Below, piece by piece: positions 54,687 to 64,000 of a stretch of 64,000 bases of DNA (positions are counted from its first letter, which is position 1; each line of letters starts with the position of its first letter). Source of the stretch: an uncultured Pelagibacteraceae bacterium (lineage in GTDB: Bacteria > Pseudomonadota > Alphaproteobacteria > Pelagibacterales > Pelagibacteraceae); assembly GCA_902593845.1 (NCBI GenBank), contig CACJJV010000007.1, forward strand, positions 1 through 64,000, read 5' to 3'. Under the pieces are notes generated by a model, which did no database searches, was not told where the DNA came from, and saw nothing but the letters and a program-made list of their open reading frames with translations. A program made the position numbers and the translations under genes.

Positions 54687-55939
54687 TAGTGTGCAACAGC
54701 GGCTGCACCATGTTCATCAACTAGATCACCACTTACAAATCTATTTATATTAAAGGCAGCATTTAATTTATGAGGCTCGTCATTTGCAATTGTGTGAGCA
54801 AATAAATCTCCTGAACCAGGTGTAGCTTTAAAACCACCTGTTCCCCAACCACAATTAAAGTACAAACCCTTAATTGACGTTTTACTTATGATTGGACTTG
54901 CATCAGGACATATATCAACTATTCCACCCCACTGACGAAGCATTCTCATTCTACTAAATATTGGATATAGTTCTAAAATTGCATTTAAAGTTCCTTCCAC
55001 AATATCATGACTTCCTTTTTGAGAGTAAGATACATAATCATCAGTTCCTGCTCCTATAACTAATTCTCCCTTATCAGATTGGCTGACATATGCATGAACA
55101 GCGTTAGACATTACAACTGTATCTATTATTGGTTTTACTGGTTCAGACACTAAAGCTTGAAGTGGTTTACTTTCCAAAGGTAATTTCAATCCAGCCATAT
55201 TTGCTATTACACTGGAGTGACCAGCTGCTACTACTCCAATTTTTTTTGTTTTGATAAATCCTTTAGTCGTTTCAATTCCTTCAACTGTATCACCATTTCT
55301 TTTTATACCTTTTACTTCACAATTTTGAATTATATCAACACCCATTTCATCAGCACCTCTTGCGTATCCCCAAGCAACAGCATCATGCCTAGCTGTACCG
55401 GCTCTTCTTTGAAGAGTTCCACCTAAAACTGGATAACGAATATCTTGCGAGGTATTTATGATTGGACAAAATTTTTTAACTTCTTCAGTATTTAAATAAA
55501 CTGCATCAATACCATTCAATCTATTAGCGTGAGTTCTTCTTTTTAAATCTCTAACATCTTGCAAATTATGTGCAAGATTCATAACTCCTCTTTGACTAAA
55601 CATAACATTATAATTCAATTCTTGAGATAAACCCTCCCAAATTTTAAGAGCATGGTCATATAAACCCGCACTTGCATCCCATAAATAATTAGATCTTATT
55701 ATTGTAGTATTTCGACCAGTATTTCCTCCTCCTATCCAACCTTTTTCCACAACAGCAATATTCTTCATGTTATGTTTTTTTGCTAGATAATAGGCAGTTG
55801 CAAGACCATGTCCTCCACCACCAACAATTACTGCATCATATTCTTTTTTAGGCTCAGGATCTTTCCAAGCTTTCTCCCAATTTTCATGATAAGAAAAAGC
55901 GTTTTTAATAAGTGAAAATATTGAATACTTATTTTTCAT
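54686..55939 (-). CDS. soxB: sarcosine oxidase subunit beta
   Basis: [51 protein letters not shown]. Confidence 0.95.
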   Translation of the reverse strand: MKNKYSIFSLIKNAFSYHENWEKAWKDPEPKKEYDAVIVGGGGHGLATAYYLAKKHNMKNIAVVEKGWIGGGNTGRNTTIIRSNYLWDASAGLYDHALKIWEGLSQELNYNVMFSQRGVMNLAHNLQDVRDLKRRTHANRLNGIDAVYLNTEEVKKFCPIINTSQDIRYPVLGGTLQRRAGTARHDAVAWGYARGADEMGVDIIQNCEVKGIKRNGDTVEGIETTKGFIKTKKIGVVAAGHSSVIANMAGLKLPLESKPLQALVSEPVKPIIDTVVMSNAVHAYVSQSDKGELVIGAGTDDYVSYSQKGSHDIVEGTLNAILELYPIFSRMRMLRQWGGIVDICPDASPIISKTSIKGLYFNCGWGTGGFKATPGSGDLFAHTIANDEPHKLNAAFNINRFVSGDLVDEHGAAAVAH

Positions 55940-55942
55940 AAT

Positions 55943-55980
55943 TATTGAATAATTACTTTATAAATATTGATTATTCAATA
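55943..55980. promoter_or_regulatory. 11-bp inverted repeat TATTGAATAAT-N16-ATTATTCAATA between soxB and tRNA-Ser
   Basis: Perfect arms 55943-55953 / 55970-55980; additional TATTGAATA at 55919-55927. Confidence 0.6.
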
Positions 55981-56003
55981 CAATCAGAAGTGACAAATTT
56001 ATT

Positions 56004-56095
56004 GGAAGAGTGGGTGAGAGGCTGAAACCAGTCGTTTGCTAAATGACCGTGCGAGGAAACTTGTACCGAGGGTTCGAATCCCTCCTCTTCCGCCA
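56004..56095 (+). tRNA. tRNA-Ser(GCT), CCA encoded
   Basis: GGAAGAGTGGGTGAGAGGCTGAAACCAGTCGTTTGCTAAATGAC...long variable arm...GGTTCGAATCCCTCCTCTTCCGCCA. Confidence 0.94.
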
Positions 56096-56098
56096 TTT

Positions 56099-58318
56099 TT
56101 AGTATAAAGGATCATCCTTAAAGAAATTTATCATTGTAACTGGCTTTTGAGCTAAAATATAACGATAGACGTTGTAGTTCTCCAGTACTCTTTGCACATA
56201 ATTTCTTGTTTCTTTAAATTTGATTAATTCAATCCAGTTTACATAATCAATTTGGTTCTTTTGTGGATTTTTATTTATTTTTTTCCAATATCTGACTCTT
56301 TTAGGTCCGGCATTATAGGCCGCTATTGCAAAGGGATAAGCACCATCATATTCTAAAATTAGTCCAGCTATATAGTGAGAACCTAAATTGATATTATATT
56401 CTGCATCTCTTGTTAATCTAGATTTTGAATAAGGAAGTTTTGCTTGTTTAGCAACTACTTTTGCCGTGTAAGGCATGAGCTGCATTAATCCTTTTGCCCC
56501 TGCGTGACTGTTAGCACTTAAATCAAATTCACTTTCTTGTCTTATTATTGACAGTATAAATGCAGTATCAGGAATTTTTCTTCCATTTATATAATTTGGA
56601 GTACTTATAATTGGATAATTATATTTGTTATGAAATCTTTTTTCATATGATGCAATTTTTGCTATTTGAATAGCAAAATCAAATCTATCAATGCTTGTTG
56701 CTAATTCTGCTGCTAAAACTTCACTACCATTATTTATATCATCATTAGCTAAATGTCTTAAAATATGTTTTGTATATTTATCTTCGTTCAGCTCATCAAG
56801 AAGATAAACTGTTTTAACTAATTCTTTTTTAAAAAAGTAGTCTCTATATTCTTTTGAAACTTCAATATCTCTAGATAGTTCAAAAGGCTGATTGGGATTT
56901 AACTCCATAAATGCTAACTGGCCATAATATGTAGTTAGAAAATTAGATGCTTTACCAAACCATTCATTAGCTAATTCATTTTTACCAAGTTTCTGATAAG
57001 TTTTAGCTAACCAATAGGCTCCTCTCGAAGTACTTATCGGGTAACCAACATTATTATAAAAATTTTCAAAATGATCCTTAGCTAACAAAGGATCATCTAA
57101 GAAACTTAATGCTATCCATCCACTCATCCACTCCGCGGCCGCATATTCGGGTCCATCAGTCAAAGCATGATTACTTGCAATTTTATAAGCTAATGCAAAT
57201 TTTTTTTTATAAATTAATGATCTTGAAATAATTTCTCTTTCAAACCACCACTTATCTGGTCTGACCAAATAATCTTTAGTATTTTTAATTTTTACTAAAA
57301 TTTCAACAGAACTATCTACTCTTCCTCTTTTTCTTCTCCATTTTAATCTGTCGTAATTCAAACCTGCATCATTTTTAAATTTTGCTGGGACTTTCGAAAT
57401 AGCATTATCTACACCATAAGATTTACTCATTAATAATTGTCTAGCCGTATAAAGTAATTGATAATCTTTAGGTAAATATCTTAATAATCTTTTTAAATCC
57501 CAGTATTTATTATTCCAAGCCAAGTAATCTGCTCTTTTAATATAATCATCCGCATTGAGATACTTTTTGAATTTTTTTCTATAGAATCTTAATTCAGATT
57601 TGTTTAATTCAGCAGTAATCCATCCTTCTTTAATATATGAAATACCTTTTTGTGTATCACCATTGAGAATTATACTTTCTCCAAGTATCATTTTTCCAAA
57701 ACCGCTTAAAGGTTCATCAACACCGAACCAATCGACAATTTTTTTGGGTGAAATAGTGTCTGTAGAAAGTTTATGCTCTGCTAAATATTTTACTCTTCCC
57801 AATCGTGGATAATCCTCATTTTTGTCTATAAAAGTTTTATAATCGTAATATGATGCTTTGTTTCCTTTAGTTAGTAGATGTCTCCATTGTATGAAATTAT
57901 AGACTGATTTATCTCTTGCTCTTTTTGCTGTTTTTAATGCGGCAGGCCATTTTGCTTGTTTCATTTCTGAAATAGCCTTTTTCGCAATTTCGAAATCTTT
58001 CTTGTTATAATATTTGGATTTTTTCGCTGTATCAGTTTTTTTGGTTCCAGCTATTAAAGGTTTCTTTTTTGGTAGAATAATACCTAAGTCATTTTCAGCT
58101 TTTAACTTTATTTCACCTTCAGGCTTTTTTTTAATTTCCTCTACTATTTTTTTGGGAATTGGTTTTGGCAGAGGCTTCATTACATCAATTAATAACTTCT
58201 GGTCCTTTTCTGCTTTAGTTTGGATCGGTTTCTTTAAAGGTATTATTTCAGTAGAAAACAAAATAGTAATAGTAGAGAAGAAAAATAAATTGATAAAAAA
58301 TATGAATTTTTTTAGCAT
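56099..58318 (-). CDS. soluble lytic murein transglycosylase (SLT domain)
   Basis: ILSIIRQESEFDLSANSHAGAKGLMQLMPYTAKVVAKQ, AAYNAGPKRVRYW; long helical N-terminal region. Confidence 0.93.
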   Translation of the reverse strand: MLKKFIFFINLFFFSTITILFSTEIIPLKKPIQTKAEKDQKLLIDVMKPLPKPIPKKIVEEIKKKPEGEIKLKAENDLGIILPKKKPLIAGTKKTDTAKKSKYYNKKDFEIAKKAISEMKQAKWPAALKTAKRARDKSVYNFIQWRHLLTKGNKASYYDYKTFIDKNEDYPRLGRVKYLAEHKLSTDTISPKKIVDWFGVDEPLSGFGKMILGESIILNGDTQKGISYIKEGWITAELNKSELRFYRKKFKKYLNADDYIKRADYLAWNNKYWDLKRLLRYLPKDYQLLYTARQLLMSKSYGVDNAISKVPAKFKNDAGLNYDRLKWRRKRGRVDSSVEILVKIKNTKDYLVRPDKWWFEREIISRSLIYKKKFALAYKIASNHALTDGPEYAAAEWMSGWIALSFLDDPLLAKDHFENFYNNVGYPISTSRGAYWLAKTYQKLGKNELANEWFGKASNFLTTYYGQLAFMELNPNQPFELSRDIEVSKEYRDYFFKKELVKTVYLLDELNEDKYTKHILRHLANDDINNGSEVLAAELATSIDRFDFAIQIAKIASYEKRFHNKYNYPIISTPNYINGRKIPDTAFILSIIRQESEFDLSANSHAGAKGLMQLMPYTAKVVAKQAKLPYSKSRLTRDAEYNINLGSHYIAGLILEYDGAYPFAIAAYNAGPKRVRYWKKINKNPQKNQIDYVNWIELIKFKETRNYVQRVLENYNVYRYILAQKPVTMINFFKDDPLY

Positions 58319-58361
58319 AATCTTTTAGTATATGAATCCACAAACTATGTTATAAGTATTT

Positions 58362-59246
58362 ATGTTCAAAGGATCAAATGTTGCTTTAGTCACTCCGTTT
58401 AAAAATGATAAACTTGATGATGAAACTTACATTAAGTTAATCCATTTTCATATTGAAAATGGGACAAATGGTTTGGTTCCAGCTGGAACAACTGGTGAGT
58501 CTCCAACTTTAAGCCATAATGAGCATGAAAGGGTAATTGATTTATGTGTCAAAGAAAGTAATGGAAAATTACCTGTATTTGCTGGTACTGGGTCAAACTC
58601 TACTGAGGAGGCTATTTCATTGACTACTCATGCTGAAAAAATGGGAGCAGATGGAGCTTTAATTGTAACTCCTTATTATAATAAGCCTACCCAAGAGGGA
58701 CTTTATCAACATTATAAAGCAATAAATGATAAATGTGGAATTCCAATTCTTATTTATAACATTCCTGGAAGATCAGTGATTGATATGTCAGTTGAAACAA
58801 TGGCAAGATTATTTGAATTAAAAAATATTATTGGTGTTAAGGATGCAACAGGAGATTTAACAAGAGTAGATAAAACATTAAAAAAATTAGGCAAAGATTT
58901 TATACAATTAACAGGAAATGATGATAACGCTTTAGAGTTTAATAGAAAAGGTGGAGTAGGTGCTATAAGTGTAACAGCCAACATTGCTCCAAAACTTTGT
59001 TCTGATTTCCAAAGATTTTCAAAGTCTAATAATGATAATGAAATTAAACAGGCTGAGAGATTAAATGAAATATTGCAGCCTGTTCATCACGCTATGTTTG
59101 TTGAAAGCAATCCTAGCCCAGTTAAGTACGCTGCAAAATTATTAGATTTATGTGATGACGATGTAAGATTACCATTAGTAAAAGTAACAGACACTACTAA
59201 AGATATTGTTAAAAAGGCTCTTCATACAGCTAAATTAATTCAATGA
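58362..59246 (+). CDS. dapA: 4-hydroxy-tetrahydrodipicolinate synthase
   Basis: [51 protein letters not shown]. Confidence 0.97.
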   Translation: MFKGSNVALVTPFKNDKLDDETYIKLIHFHIENGTNGLVPAGTTGESPTLSHNEHERVIDLCVKESNGKLPVFAGTGSNSTEEAISLTTHAEKMGADGALIVTPYYNKPTQEGLYQHYKAINDKCGIPILIYNIPGRSVIDMSVETMARLFELKNIIGVKDATGDLTRVDKTLKKLGKDFIQLTGNDDNALEFNRKGGVGAISVTANIAPKLCSDFQRFSKSNNDNEIKQAERLNEILQPVHHAMFVESNPSPVKYAAKLLDLCDDDVRLPLVKVTDTTKDIVKKALHTAKLIQ

Positions 59247-59713
59247 ACAAAAAAACCAATTCTGGTTTAAAAATAATATGTTTAAATAGAAAGGCTAGTT
59301 TTAATTATTTTTTTGAAGATTTATTAGAAGCTGGGATTGTCCTTAAAGGCTCTGAGATTAAATCAATAAGAGATGGAAAAGTAAATATTGCAGATTCATA
59401 TGCTGTTGAAAAAGATGGTGAATTGATTTTAATTAATTCTCATATAGCGTCTTATAAACAAGCCAGTTATTCTAACCACAATCCAACAGATGAAAGAAAG
59501 TTACTTTTAAATAAACGGGAAATAAATAAATTAATAGGAAAAATGCAAAGAGACGGTCTTACCATTGTTCCCACTAAAATGTATTTTAAAAAAGGAAAAG
59601 CAAAAATTGAACTTGCGGTAGCAAAAGGAAAAAAACTGCACGACAAAAGAGCTAGTAAAAAGGATAGGGATTGGAATCGTGACAAATCAAGATATTTTAG
59701 AAAATCAAGCTAA
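59243..59713 (+). CDS. smpB: SsrA-binding protein SmpB
   Basis: [39 protein letters not shown]; basic tail [16 protein letters not shown]. Confidence 0.96.
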   Translation: MNKKTNSGLKIICLNRKASFNYFFEDLLEAGIVLKGSEIKSIRDGKVNIADSYAVEKDGELILINSHIASYKQASYSNHNPTDERKLLLNKREINKLIGKMQRDGLTIVPTKMYFKKGKAKIELAVAKGKKLHDKRASKKDRDWNRDKSRYFRKSS

Positions 59714-60191
59714 TCGTATTTATTTAGGTATTGGCTCAAATTTAGGAAACAGAAGATATAAAATCGAACAAGCTAAGTATGAATTATCGTTAAGAAATAT
59801 TAGACTTGTCAAATCATCAAATTTTTATGAGAGTTTATCATGGCCAGATGAAAGTAAACCTAAATACTTAAATATTGTCTTAGAAGTTATTTCTGATCTA
59901 AAACCTTTAGAGTTACTTAAAGTATCTAAAGACATTGAAATCAGCCTCGGTCGTAAAAAAAGGTATAAAAATGCCCCTAGAGAATGTGATATAGACATAA
60001 TTGATTATAAAAGTAAAAAAATTAGTCAAAAAATCAATTTACCTCATCCAAGAATGCACAATAGAAATTTTGTCCTTTTTCCATTATTTGAATTAAATAA
60101 AAATTGGAAACACCCAATTTCCAAAGATCACATTAAAAAACTCATAATATCATTACCAAATAGAGACATAAGATCTATTAAACAAATCTGA
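59679..60191 (+). CDS. folK: 2-amino-4-hydroxy-6-hydroxymethyldihydropteridine pyrophosphokinase (GTG start)
   Basis: [57 protein letters not shown]. Confidence 0.93.
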   Translation: MTNQDILENQANRIYLGIGSNLGNRRYKIEQAKYELSLRNIRLVKSSNFYESLSWPDESKPKYLNIVLEVISDLKPLELLKVSKDIEISLGRKKRYKNAPRECDIDIIDYKSKKISQKINLPHPRMHNRNFVLFPLFELNKNWKHPISKDHIKKLIISLPNRDIRSIKQI

Positions 60192-60212
60192 ATTAATGAT
60201 ATAATAAGATGT

Positions 60213-61958
60213 ATGCTTAATTCAGATGATTTAATAAATAAAGTAAAAGGATATAATAAGTTTTTAAATCCAGATAGGTTAAATAAGGCTTATGACTTTG
60301 CGGTTAAGGCCCATAGCAATCAAAAAAGAGCCTCAGGTGATCCATACTCTGTTCATCCAATTGAAGTAGCAAATATATTAACCGATTTAAAATTAGATAG
60401 TGCAACCATAACTACGGGTTTATTACATGACACAATAGAGGATACATATGCAACTTATGAAACTATCAAAGGTGAGTTTGGAGATGAAGTTGCAGATTTA
60501 GTTGATGGTGTTACAAAAATATCTGCACTTGAAAATAATGCATCATCCAATTCTAAAGCAGAAAATTTTAGGAAATTAATTTTAGCAACTTCAAAAGATA
60601 TTAGAGTTTTATTAGTAAAAATTGCTGATCGACTGCATAACATGAGAACTATAAAAGCAATTTCAAAAGAGGAAAAAAGAAAAAGGATTTCCCAAGAAAC
60701 TATGGAAATTTATGCTCCATTAGCGGATAGAATGGGAATGCATAGAATTAGGGATGAGCTAGAAGATCTTTCTTTTGAAATTTTAAATAATGAAGCTAGG
60801 TCGTTAATTCAAAAAAGACTTGATGAAATAAAATTAGATAAAAAAGATATTTTTGAAACTTTATCAACTGAAATAAGAAGATTATTAGATCAAAATAAAA
60901 TTTCCTCAAAAATTTATGGAAGAGAAAAAACACCTTTTTCAATCTGGAGAAAAGTTCAGAAAAAAAGAGTTTCTTTGGAACAAATTACCGATATCATTGG
61001 ATTTAGAATTATTTTGGATAATGTTGATGACTGTTATAAAACTTTAGGAATAATTCACAAAGAATATAATTGTATACCTGGGAAATTTAAAGATTATATA
61101 TCTTCAGCAAAAATTAATGGCTATAAATCAATTCATACCGCAGTTATTGGTTCTAATAGAAAACCCATAGAAATTCAAATAAGAACTAAAGAGATGCACG
61201 ATTTTGCTGAGAGAGGAATAGCTTCTCATTGGCAATATAAGTCCTCAGAAAAATTTAACTCTCTCACCTGGAAAGAATATGATTGGTTGAAAGATTTAGT
61301 TGAAATTATAGAAAAAAATGAAAATCCTGAACACTCTTATGAATACACTAAACTTCAAATGTTTCAGGAAAATGTTTTTTGTTTTACTCCCAAAGGTTCA
61401 GTAATCAAATTACCCAAAGATGCAACAGCAATAGATTTCGCTTATGCCGTACATACAAAAATTGGTGATACTGCAGTTGGATGTGAAATAAACGGAAATA
61501 AGAGTGAACTTCAATCAATTTTAAGAAATGGTGATAGAATAAAAATAATTACTTCAAAAAATCAATCACCATCACTTCACTGGATTCCAACAACAAAAAC
61601 TGGAAAAGCCAGAGCTGCTATAAGAAGATATTGGCATGATAGGGGTGAGGAGAAGCAGGAAAGAATAAAAAAATATAATACCACTTTATGGATTTCATTA
61701 CCTGATAAACCAGGTCAATTAGGAAATGTAAGTTCATTAATAGGTGAACATAAATTAAATATTTCAAATTTAGTAATGGCTGGAAAAAAACCTGACTATA
61801 TCAATTTTAAATTTCAGCTGATAATAAGAGATTTGAAAAATTTTACTAATTTTATTGCAGAGCTTAAACAAAAGGGTATAAAATTTAAGATAATTAGACA
61901 CGAAGATAAAAGAAATGCTTTCACACAAAAAATCCTTAGATATTTTAAGAAAGACTAA
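60213..61958 (+). CDS. RelA/SpoT-family (p)ppGpp synthetase/hydrolase, shortened
   Basis: HD domain GLLHDTIEDT, synthetase GFRIILDNVDDCYKTLGIIH...GYKSIHTAVIG, TGS FTPKGSVIKLPKDATAIDFAYAVHT, C-terminal ACT-like. Confidence 0.92.
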   Translation: MLNSDDLINKVKGYNKFLNPDRLNKAYDFAVKAHSNQKRASGDPYSVHPIEVANILTDLKLDSATITTGLLHDTIEDTYATYETIKGEFGDEVADLVDGVTKISALENNASSNSKAENFRKLILATSKDIRVLLVKIADRLHNMRTIKAISKEEKRKRISQETMEIYAPLADRMGMHRIRDELEDLSFEILNNEARSLIQKRLDEIKLDKKDIFETLSTEIRRLLDQNKISSKIYGREKTPFSIWRKVQKKRVSLEQITDIIGFRIILDNVDDCYKTLGIIHKEYNCIPGKFKDYISSAKINGYKSIHTAVIGSNRKPIEIQIRTKEMHDFAERGIASHWQYKSSEKFNSLTWKEYDWLKDLVEIIEKNENPEHSYEYTKLQMFQENVFCFTPKGSVIKLPKDATAIDFAYAVHTKIGDTAVGCEINGNKSELQSILRNGDRIKIITSKNQSPSLHWIPTTKTGKARAAIRRYWHDRGEEKQERIKKYNTTLWISLPDKPGQLGNVSSLIGEHKLNISNLVMAGKKPDYINFKFQLIIRDLKNFTNFIAELKQKGIKFKIIRHEDKRNAFTQKILRYFKKD

Positions 61959-62502
61959 TGCTTTATTAGAAGGACACTTCATTTTATCTTCTGGATTACA
62001 TTCTTCAAAGTATATCCAGTGTGCTAAACTTTTAAGTTATCCATCAAAAGCAGAAAAAATATGTAAATCATTGGCTTTAAAAATCAAAAAAAATTTTAGA
62101 AAATTTGATTTAATTTTGGCACCGGCCATTGGTGGTATTGTGATAGGTTACGAAATTGGTAGGATTTTAAAAAAAGAGACGATTTTTTGTGAAAGAGTTA
62201 AAGGTAAATTCACTCTGAGAAGAGGTTTTAAAATTAAAAGAGGCTCTAAAGTTATCATTATTGAAGATGTAATAACCACAGGAAAATCCAGCATGGAATG
62301 CGTAAAACTAATAAAAAAATCTAATGCAAGATTAGTTGGTTTTGCGACAATTATTGATAGATCATCAAAGAAAACATTGAAAATAAAAAAAAAGATAATT
62401 TCACATCTTAAAATTGAAGTACCAACTTATAAATCAAACAAAATACCAAAGGAATTAGACTCAATTCCCATTTCAACACCAGGAAGCAGATTTATTAAGT
62501 GA
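61915..62502 (+). CDS. pyrE: orotate phosphoribosyltransferase
   Basis: GHFILSSGLHSSKYIQCAKLL, PRPP motif VIIIEDVITTGKSSMECV. Confidence 0.95.
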   Translation: MLSHKKSLDILRKTNALLEGHFILSSGLHSSKYIQCAKLLSYPSKAEKICKSLALKIKKNFRKFDLILAPAIGGIVIGYEIGRILKKETIFCERVKGKFTLRRGFKIKRGSKVIIIEDVITTGKSSMECVKLIKKSNARLVGFATIIDRSSKKTLKIKKKIISHLKIEVPTYKSNKIPKELDSIPISTPGSRFIK

Positions 62503-63218
62503 AACGGTTAGGTGTAAATATTGATCATGTTGCGACAGTTCGAAATGCCAGAGGTGAATTTCATCCTGACCCATATAAAGCTGCATTATTTGTCAAAAAA
62601 AAAGGTGCCGACTCTATTACAATACACCTTCGAGAAGACAGAAGACACATAAGAGATTTAGACGCAAAAAAAATTTGTTCAATAAAAAAATTATTAGTAA
62701 ATTTAGAAATTTCAACAAATAGGAATATTGTTAAGAATGCTTTGAGAATAAAACCAAAATTTATTTGTATTGTACCTGAAAATAGAAATGAAATAACAAC
62801 CGAAGGTGGTTTAAATTTAAAGAAAAATAAAAATAAAATTAAAAAGATAATATCACAATTTAAAAAAAAAAAGATTAGAACGAGCCTATTTGTAAATCCA
62901 AATATAAAGGATATTTATTTGTCTAAAGAAATAGGTGCTGATTGTGTTGAAATACATACAGGACATTTTTCAAATCTGATAAAATCAAAAAAATCTTTCA
63001 TTAAGGAATTTTTAAAGATTAAGAAATGTGCAATATTAGCATCAAAAATTGGTGTGGAGGTACATGCTGGACACGGTCTGGATTTCAAATCTACTAAAAT
63101 ACTAACCAAGATAAATGAAATAGTAGAGTTTAATATTGGGCATTTTATTATTGGTGAGTCTATTTTTTATGGTTTACCATTTGTCATAAAAAAGTTTAAA
63201 AGAATTATCAAAAATTAA
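62499..63218 (+). CDS. pdxJ: pyridoxine 5'-phosphate synthase (GTG start)
   Basis: RLGVNIDHVATVRNARGEFHPDPYKAALF, SITIHLREDRRHI, VEVHAGHGLDF. Confidence 0.95.
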   Translation: MKRLGVNIDHVATVRNARGEFHPDPYKAALFVKKKGADSITIHLREDRRHIRDLDAKKICSIKKLLVNLEISTNRNIVKNALRIKPKFICIVPENRNEITTEGGLNLKKNKNKIKKIISQFKKKKIRTSLFVNPNIKDIYLSKEIGADCVEIHTGHFSNLIKSKKSFIKEFLKIKKCAILASKIGVEVHAGHGLDFKSTKILTKINEIVEFNIGHFIIGESIFYGLPFVIKKFKRIIKN

Positions 63219-63219
63219 A

Positions 63220-63612
63220 ATGAAAATTTTAGGTATCGGTGTAGATATTGTTGAAAATAAAAGGCTTAAAAATTCTATTAAAAATAAAAGTTTTATCTCA
63301 AGATTATTCACTTTACTTGAAATTAAAAATTCTAGGTTGGTAAAAGATAAATCTATCTATTTTTCAAAAAAATTTGCAGCAAAAGAATCATTCTCTAAAG
63401 CGCTTGGAACTGGATTCAGAAAAGGGTTAAATTTTAAAGATGTTGAAATTTTAAATGATAATTTAGGTAAACCATATTTTAGATTAAATAACAAAACCAA
63501 AAAAATTATAATGAAAACGTTAAAAGTTAAAAATTTTGATATATTTCTTTCAATATCTGATGAAAAACAATATTCAATTGCATTTACTATAATTCAGGCC
63601 AAAAATGTTTAA
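63220..63612 (+). CDS. acpS: holo-[acyl-carrier-protein] synthase
   Basis: ILGIGVDIVENKRL, FAAKESFSKALGTGFRKGLNFKDVEI. Confidence 0.94.
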   Translation: MKILGIGVDIVENKRLKNSIKNKSFISRLFTLLEIKNSRLVKDKSIYFSKKFAAKESFSKALGTGFRKGLNFKDVEILNDNLGKPYFRLNNKTKKIIMKTLKVKNFDIFLSISDEKQYSIAFTIIQAKNV

Positions 63613-64000
63613 TAAAAAATTTTTTATAGAAAACTTTAAGACACTTTTTTATGCTTTTATTATAGCTATAATTATTAGATCCTTAATTATCCAACCATTT
63701 TATATTCCATCTTCATCCATGGAACCTGGTTTATTAGTTGGAGACAGACTTTTTGTAACAAAATATTCATATGGGTATAGCAAGCACTCATTTCCATTTA
63801 GTCCACCTATTTTTGACAATAGAATTTTTTCTAGCAAGCCAAATAGGGGTGACGTAATAGTTTTTAAAACCCCTGCAGATAATAGAACAGATTATATTAA
63901 AAGACTTATTGGTCTACCGGGCGATAGAATTCAGTTTGTGGATTCCAATTTATATCTAAATAATATTGAAATTCTTAAATCAAAAGTTTCAGAAAGAGAT
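63605..64000 (+). CDS. lepB: signal peptidase I, 3' truncated by window edge
   Basis: ATG 63605; MFNKKFFIENFKTLFYAFIIAIIIRSLIIQPFYIPSSSMEPGLLVGDRLFVTKYSYGYS...GDVIVFKTP...DYIKRLIGLPGDRI, open to the edge. Confidence 0.93.
   Translation, partial: MFNKKFFIENFKTLFYAFIIAIIIRSLIIQPFYIPSSSMEPGLLVGDRLFVTKYSYGYSKHSFPFSPPIFDNRIFSSKPNRGDVIVFKTPADNRTDYIKRLIGLPGDRIQFVDSNLYLNNIEILKSKVSERD

Noticed and set aside
1-64000. Search for CRISPR arrays, transposases, integrases, phage genes, toxin-antitoxin or defence genes
   Set aside because: None seen: all sizeable ORFs are housekeeping or metabolic genes, and no regularly spaced repeats were found by eye.

Overview
This is a strongly AT-rich, very compact housekeeping segment that looks like a SAR11/Pelagibacterales (Alphaproteobacteria) chromosome. 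That assignment rests on gene order, protein character and the sox cluster; no search was run. From left to right it contains: a 5'-truncated small Cys-containing protein; tRNA-Thr and rlmB on the minus strand; tRNA-Tyr, tRNA-Gly, tuf, tRNA-Trp, secE, nusG, rplKAJL and rpoBC; the str, S10, spc and alpha ribosomal protein operons nearly fused (rpsL to rplQ, with adk and secY but without tuf or rpmD); an RluC-type pseudouridine synthase; lipB, mgtE, panC, galU and ugd; a minus-strand block with ruvX, pyrB, a PyrC-like gene, plsY, topA and ridA; gatCAB; an O-methyltransferase; trhO; a MATE transporter; a thermonuclease-like protein; a minus-strand soxBDAG cluster with an amino-acid-type ABC binding protein and permease; tRNA-Ser; a lytic transglycosylase; and dapA, smpB, folK, rel/spoT, pyrE, pdxJ, acpS and a truncated lepB. 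I saw no CRISPR array, mobile element, phage or defence island, and I do not think the window holds a dramatic new system. The items most worth a second look are: the PyrC homologue without the HxH metal motif; a short Rel/SpoT that appears to lack the segment between TGS/helical and ACT; an inverted/direct repeat cluster between soxB and tRNA-Ser; a perfect hairpin in the rplL-rpoB gap; 14-nt and 13-nt poly-A tracts inside galU; loss of space for the classical r-protein leaders; and missing rpmD and str-operon tuf.
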